DNA from: Maridesulfovibrio ferrireducens
Lineage (GTDB): Bacteria; Desulfobacterota; Desulfovibrionia; Desulfovibrionales; Desulfovibrionaceae
Assembly (NCBI RefSeq): GCF_016342405.1
Contig: NZ_JAEINN010000007.1
Span: 62,001-126,000, forward strand
Direction: 5' to 3'
Length of the DNA: 64,000 nucleotides
Shown here: positions 60,736 to 64,000 of the stretch, piece after piece
Layout of the letters: every line of letters begins with the position of its first letter
Position numbering within the stretch: the stretch's first letter is position 1
Position numbers and translations under genes: made by a program
Notes under the pieces: model-generated
What the model saw: the letters and a program-made list of their open reading frames with translations, nothing else
What the model was told of the DNA's origin: nothing
Database searches by the model: none

Positions 60736-61314
60736 ATGAAATTTTTTCTCGATTCTACTTCAATAGACGAAGTTAAGAAGGCAATTGATTATAAGTTGAT
60801 TGATGGAGTTCACTTTGGTTCTGATTTTTCGACCATAAAAGATATGAATTTATATGAAGATGTGATGGAGATTTTAAAAATTGTTCATGGTCCAGTAGTG
60901 ATAAAAACTTCAGAACTTAACTCGCAGTGCATTCTGGATGACGCCAAAAGGATAATCGGATTTGGTCCAAACGCGGTTGTGGAAATACCGACGACATTGG
61001 AAGGATTGAAATCTGCCGGTATTCTTTCTGAACGTGATATTTCAGTAAGTATGGTTTCGAGATTGATTCCTGTTCAAGCTGTAATGGCGGCAAGATTAGG
61101 AGTAGATTTTGTAAATTTGGATTTGCACGAGAGCGAACAGGAAGAGGGTGCAAGTGAATCGCTAGACAGCATCGTTTCAATATTTAAAAATTATGATTTC
61201 AAATCAAAAATTATCGCATCAGGTCTGACTGAGGTTAAGCAAGTTTCGGAAGCTCTTAGAATTGGAGTCGATGTCATTTCAGTCTCATATGAATTGCTGA
61301 TAAAGCTTGTCTAA
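60736..61314 (+). CDS. Transaldolase-like protein lacking the catalytic lysine
   Basis: A 192-residue protein that aligns by eye with fructose-6-phosphate aldolase/TalC over its length: MKFFLDSTSIDEVKKA, LIDGV, AVVEIPTTLEGLKSAGIL, QAVMAARLGVDFVNLD, KIIASGLTEVKQVSEAL and the final strand GVDVISVSYELL. The Schiff-base lysine of FSA (VKVPVT) is Glu here (VEIPTT), and the TTNPS motif is replaced by HFGSD, so aldolase activity is not expected. It starts behind AGGGGAG between two non-coding stretches. It could be a pseudoenzyme or have a changed chemistry. Confidence 0.75.
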   Translation: MKFFLDSTSIDEVKKAIDYKLIDGVHFGSDFSTIKDMNLYEDVMEILKIVHGPVVIKTSELNSQCILDDAKRIIGFGPNAVVEIPTTLEGLKSAGILSERDISVSMVSRLIPVQAVMAARLGVDFVNLDLHESEQEEGASESLDSIVSIFKNYDFKSKIIASGLTEVKQVSEALRIGVDVISVSYELLIKLV

Positions 61315-61930
61315 AAAATGGATATTGCAAGCAACGCATTAAGATTTAGCATTCAAGTTTAGATTCACTCATAGCAAGAGCGAAGAATGCGCATTGCTTA
61401 CATGTTTAAAAAGTTTTTACGACCAGTTGCTTCATATGAGCTGCTAAATGCGCTTAGAACTTAAAATCTAATGGAAAGCAGAAAGTAGCTAGAACAAATA
61501 TTATCTCGTTCCATATCAAATCCCATATTTAGGCTGAAAATTGGCATAATTAGTGTTTGTTTAATACAAGCTATTGTAATAATTATGTTTATATTAATGT
61601 CTCATAATGTAAATTATGTAAACTTTGGAAATAGTATTGTTTGGTTTAGCCCTAATATGCTGGGTTCATCAATCATTAATCGATAATCTTAGATGGTAAA
61701 TAGTCTTAATAAACAATAGCTTATGACTTATCGATTGCTTTAAAACCTCTAAGTTGCTCATTGACGAGTACTTGAAAGGCGGTTTTGCAGTTCGTTTCCT
61801 TAGAAATGTATATATAAGGTTCAAAATTTCATTTAAATAGGTTCAAGCGTTTGCCTCTTTTAAAGCTTTTCATTAATTGTTTTTGTGACAGAATTTTCTG
61901 ATTAATTAATTTTGAATAAATGAGGACTTC
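61315..61930. other. 616-bp AT-rich interval without a recognised gene
   Basis: No frame with a ribosome site and protein-like composition is visible on either strand, and no strong hairpin. It may contain the promoter of the TPR gene at 61931; a TTGACG near 61761 has no good partner. I see no tRNA, repeat or mobile-element remnant. Confidence 0.5.
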
Positions 61931-64000
61931 ATGATTTCAAACTTTTGCAGACATAAATTTCGACCGCTACTGATTGCCCTCTTTTTATTTTTTTTAACTT
62001 CAACATCATCTTATGCAGTTGAAACGAAAAACGGTGAATCTTATGATTCATGGCTTGAAAAATATGGTGCATGGGACGTTCTTGAAGAAAACTATTCCGG
62101 TAGCGGAGATTCTCCGGAATTAATTATAAAAAGGGCTCAAACTGCCTATAATTTAGGTAGGTATTCTGCCTGCATGAATATTTTACAGGGAACACCTGCT
62201 TTTGATGATAAATCTCTCGAAACATCACGACTCTGGCTTGGTGGACAAACACAACGAGCTTTAGGTGATCCTGTTAAAAGTGTCATTTGGTTCAGTCAGG
62301 CTGCCCGCTTTATGAAGCAGGATTTTATGACTGATAAGTTTAAATCTGAACCAAATCTCAAAACTGTATGGTTTGATGTTTGGCGATCTCTCTATTGGTC
62401 GGTGCTAGTAACTTCTGGTTCCGCTCGTGAAGCTCAGAATATGATTCTAACCCAATCTTTTGAACAAGCTGAGAAGGTTTGGCCCACTACTTATTTCATA
62501 GTTAATACTAAACCTGTTTTTAAGAGCTCGCTTCAAAAAGGTTTCGATTTCAAACCGGCGTTGCGCAACTCAACTATTATTAATGATAAGGATCGTGAGC
62601 TGATTGCAATGTCTATCGCTGCATCAAGTTTGAGCGAATGGGACAAGTCCAACTCTATTCTTGAAGATATCAGTAATTCAACAGTCAAAACTTTTTGGAA
62701 TTCGGTAAACAGCTATTTGGAAACCGGTAAAAATCCGGCTGGTGTTGATTCGTTTCAAGATGAAAATATTGTTAACGCGTGGTCCTTTTTCAAATCAGGT
62801 GTACTGGAACCCGCATATGAATCCCCTACTTTGTGGAAAATGGCCGCTCCGGCCTCCCCTGCTTGGAATGCTTTTCGTAATAAACTGATGTCTATGTCTC
62901 CTCGGGAAGCACTTGATACGATTGACCGCGAAACTGGATCGCTGCTTCTTTCAGAAGAATTGGTCAGTGCTTTGCAAAATTATAAATTGGCATTTGCTCT
63001 CTTGACCGGAGATATGGAATTAGCAAAAAAAGTTTGGGGGCAACTTGACCCTAATTCATTACCTATGAGTCTTCGTATTGCTGCGGGAATAGTTTTTAAA
63101 CCTGACTTTTCTAAAATTTTAAGTACTGCAGATGCAGGTAAAAATTCAAATCTATTCATAATATCCGGGCTTTGTGATGCCGCAGGTGTTGAATATTTTA
63201 ACGATATCAATTCTCTTTTTTGGCAATCTCTTTCAGGTAATCAGTTTAATGCACAGGTTAACAGCAGACCATTAGATCGATTGCTTTTATTTTCAGAATT
63301 GGCAAAGGAAAGCTCGAAGAAGATGGATGACAACATTGCACGTAGATGTGCTATGTTATTTCCTAACTCTGACTTAGGCGCTAGAAGTTTTATTTATCTG
63401 GCAGATAATGCTGCTCAAAATAGAGACTTCAAGCTTTCAGCTTTTTATTTGAAAAGGGTTGATCCAAATAAGTTTGGAGCTGACATGCAACTAAAATGGC
63501 TTATCGCTGCCGTTGAGTATGACCTCGCCGTTGGTAATGAAGCTAAAGCCCTTAAAGCATATAATGAAATTTTAGGATCGGGAGGCGCCCTTCCCCCTGA
63601 GAAAGAACTGAGATTAGCGCTTTTAATACAGCAAAAAGGTGATCTTAAAAAAGCTCAAGCTATACTTGAAAGAATATGGAGTGGGCAGGACAAGTTAGAT
63701 AATGAACTTAAAGCGGAAATTTTGTTCTGGATTGCTGAGGGGGAACAGGCAATGGGAGACAAAGATAAAGCGTTGAAGAGTTATTTGGAATTAGCGTTTA
63801 AATTTCCAGAACAAAATATTTGGGCTGTGACCGCCATGTACAGAATTTCAATGATATATGAACATAGAGGTCAATTTGAAACAGCTAAAAAGTTTCTAAA
63901 TACGGTTATAAAAAATGCTGACAGAAAGGCTCAAAAAGAGGCTGCAAAAGCAAGGCTCAATGCAATCGACACCAAGCTTGCCAAAACAGGAAACGGAAAA
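61931..64000 (+). CDS. Exported TPR-repeat protein, 5' part (runs off the right edge)
   Basis: The frame opens at ATG 61931 behind GAGGA and stays open for 690 codons to the window end. A signal peptide (HKFRPLLIALFLFFLTS, cleavage near SYA) is followed by a long helical protein with TPR-like repeats, clearest after residue 490 (AFYLKRVDPNKFGADMQLKW, LLIQQKGDLKKAQAILERI, GEQAMGDKDKALKSYLELA, MIYEHRGQFETAKKFLNTVI). It is periplasmic or outer-membrane associated and probably a scaffold for other proteins. Partners cannot be judged because the gene is cut. Confidence 0.8.
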   Translation, partial: MISNFCRHKFRPLLIALFLFFLTSTSSYAVETKNGESYDSWLEKYGAWDVLEENYSGSGDSPELIIKRAQTAYNLGRYSACMNILQGTPAFDDKSLETSRLWLGGQTQRALGDPVKSVIWFSQAARFMKQDFMTDKFKSEPNLKTVWFDVWRSLYWSVLVTSGSAREAQNMILTQSFEQAEKVWPTTYFIVNTKPVFKSSLQKGFDFKPALRNSTIINDKDRELIAMSIAASSLSEWDKSNSILEDISNSTVKTFWNSVNSYLETGKNPAGVDSFQDENIVNAWSFFKSGVLEPAYESPTLWKMAAPASPAWNAFRNKLMSMSPREALDTIDRETGSLLLSEELVSALQNYKLAFALLTGDMELAKKVWGQLDPNSLPMSLRIAAGIVFKPDFSKILSTADAGKNSNLFIISGLCDAAGVEYFNDINSLFWQSLSGNQFNAQVNSRPLDRLLLFSELAKESSKKMDDNIARRCAMLFPNSDLGARSFIYLADNAAQNRDFKLSAFYLKRVDPNKFGADMQLKWLIAAVEYDLAVGNEAKALKAYNEILGSGGALPPEKELRLALLIQQKGDLKKAQAILERIWSGQDKLDNELKAEILFWIAEGEQAMGDKDKALKSYLELAFKFPEQNIWAVTAMYRISMIYEHRGQFETAKKFLNTVIKNADRKAQKEAAKARLNAIDTKLAKTGNGK

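Noticed and set aside
61541-61560. Sigma54-like promoter (TTGGCAT...TTTG) in the 616-bp interval
   Set aside because: The GG and GC elements are not at the required ten-base spacing.

Overview
The window reads as the chromosome of a sulfate-reducing Desulfovibrionales bacterium (Desulfovibrio / Maridesulfovibrio type) of moderate, rather AT-rich composition. The evidence is a periplasmic selenocysteine formate dehydrogenase followed by a tetraheme cytochrome c3, an adenylate kinase with the Cys129/His135/Cys151/Cys154 metal site known from Desulfovibrio gigas, a trimeric-porin gene of Desulfovibrio type, an LL-diaminopimelate aminotransferase, and a sirC-ccsA-hemA cluster of the kind found where heme is made through siroheme. 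The genus call is inference from gene content; no database was searched.

Layout. 1-1.2 kb: 5' part of a porin gene on the minus strand, running off the left edge. 1.5-6.1 kb: uvrC, a ubiX/MBL-hydrolase pair and purT. 6.5-12.0 kb is the most accessory-looking part: an NhaC-type antiporter behind a leader with two terminator-like hairpins, a Tat-exported glutamine-amidotransferase-like protein, and an RHS-repeat toxin-like gene with an in-frame stop near its 5' end, overlapped by a lipoprotein gene. 12.2-16.5 kb: fdhA(Sec)-fdhB-cytochrome c3. 16.8-20.2 kb: a 480-bp intergenic region with an orphan terminator, gcvT and a large unknown gene. 20.5-23.6 kb: DUF6485-like protein, tandem GAF protein, mreB, inositol monophosphatase. 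24.2-27.8 kb: rimI-pgk-tpiA-secG, then three tRNA-Leu(GAG) genes, two of them in a perfect 197-bp direct repeat. 28.5-35.7 kb: M20 amidohydrolase, nadC-nadA-nadB, mgtE, adk. 35.8-40.0 kb: sirC-ccsA-hemA-unknown-tilS. 40.1-46.0 kb: two glycosyltransferases, CheR, HDOD protein, histidine kinase. 46.1-58.5 kb: a long minus-strand series including xerD, a DHH-CBS-tRNA nucleotidyltransferase fusion, HIT, lapA-lapB, mutS, a lipoprotein gene, lysA, rsmE and rarA. 58.6-64 kb: dapL-folK, a small YHS-like protein, a transaldolase-fold protein lacking the catalytic lysine, and a TPR protein running off the right edge.

Most of the window is ordinary housekeeping DNA in compact operons, often with 1-4 bp start/stop overlaps (mutS/lipoprotein, fdhA/fdhB, pgk/tpiA, GT9/CgeB). 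The points that deserve a second look are: folK, whose conserved N-terminus has no canonical start codon and sits behind a perfect AAGGAGG; the degenerate transaldolase and degenerate Nudix proteins; the RHS/lipoprotein pair with its nonsense codon; the Tat-exported amidotransferase-like protein; the GC-rich hairpin inside the first codons of lapB; and the orphan hairpin/terminator upstream of the formate dehydrogenase genes. I saw no CRISPR array, complete insertion sequence, prophage, rRNA or replication origin. I did not find one clearly new multi-gene system; the RHS/lipoprotein locus is the closest candidate.
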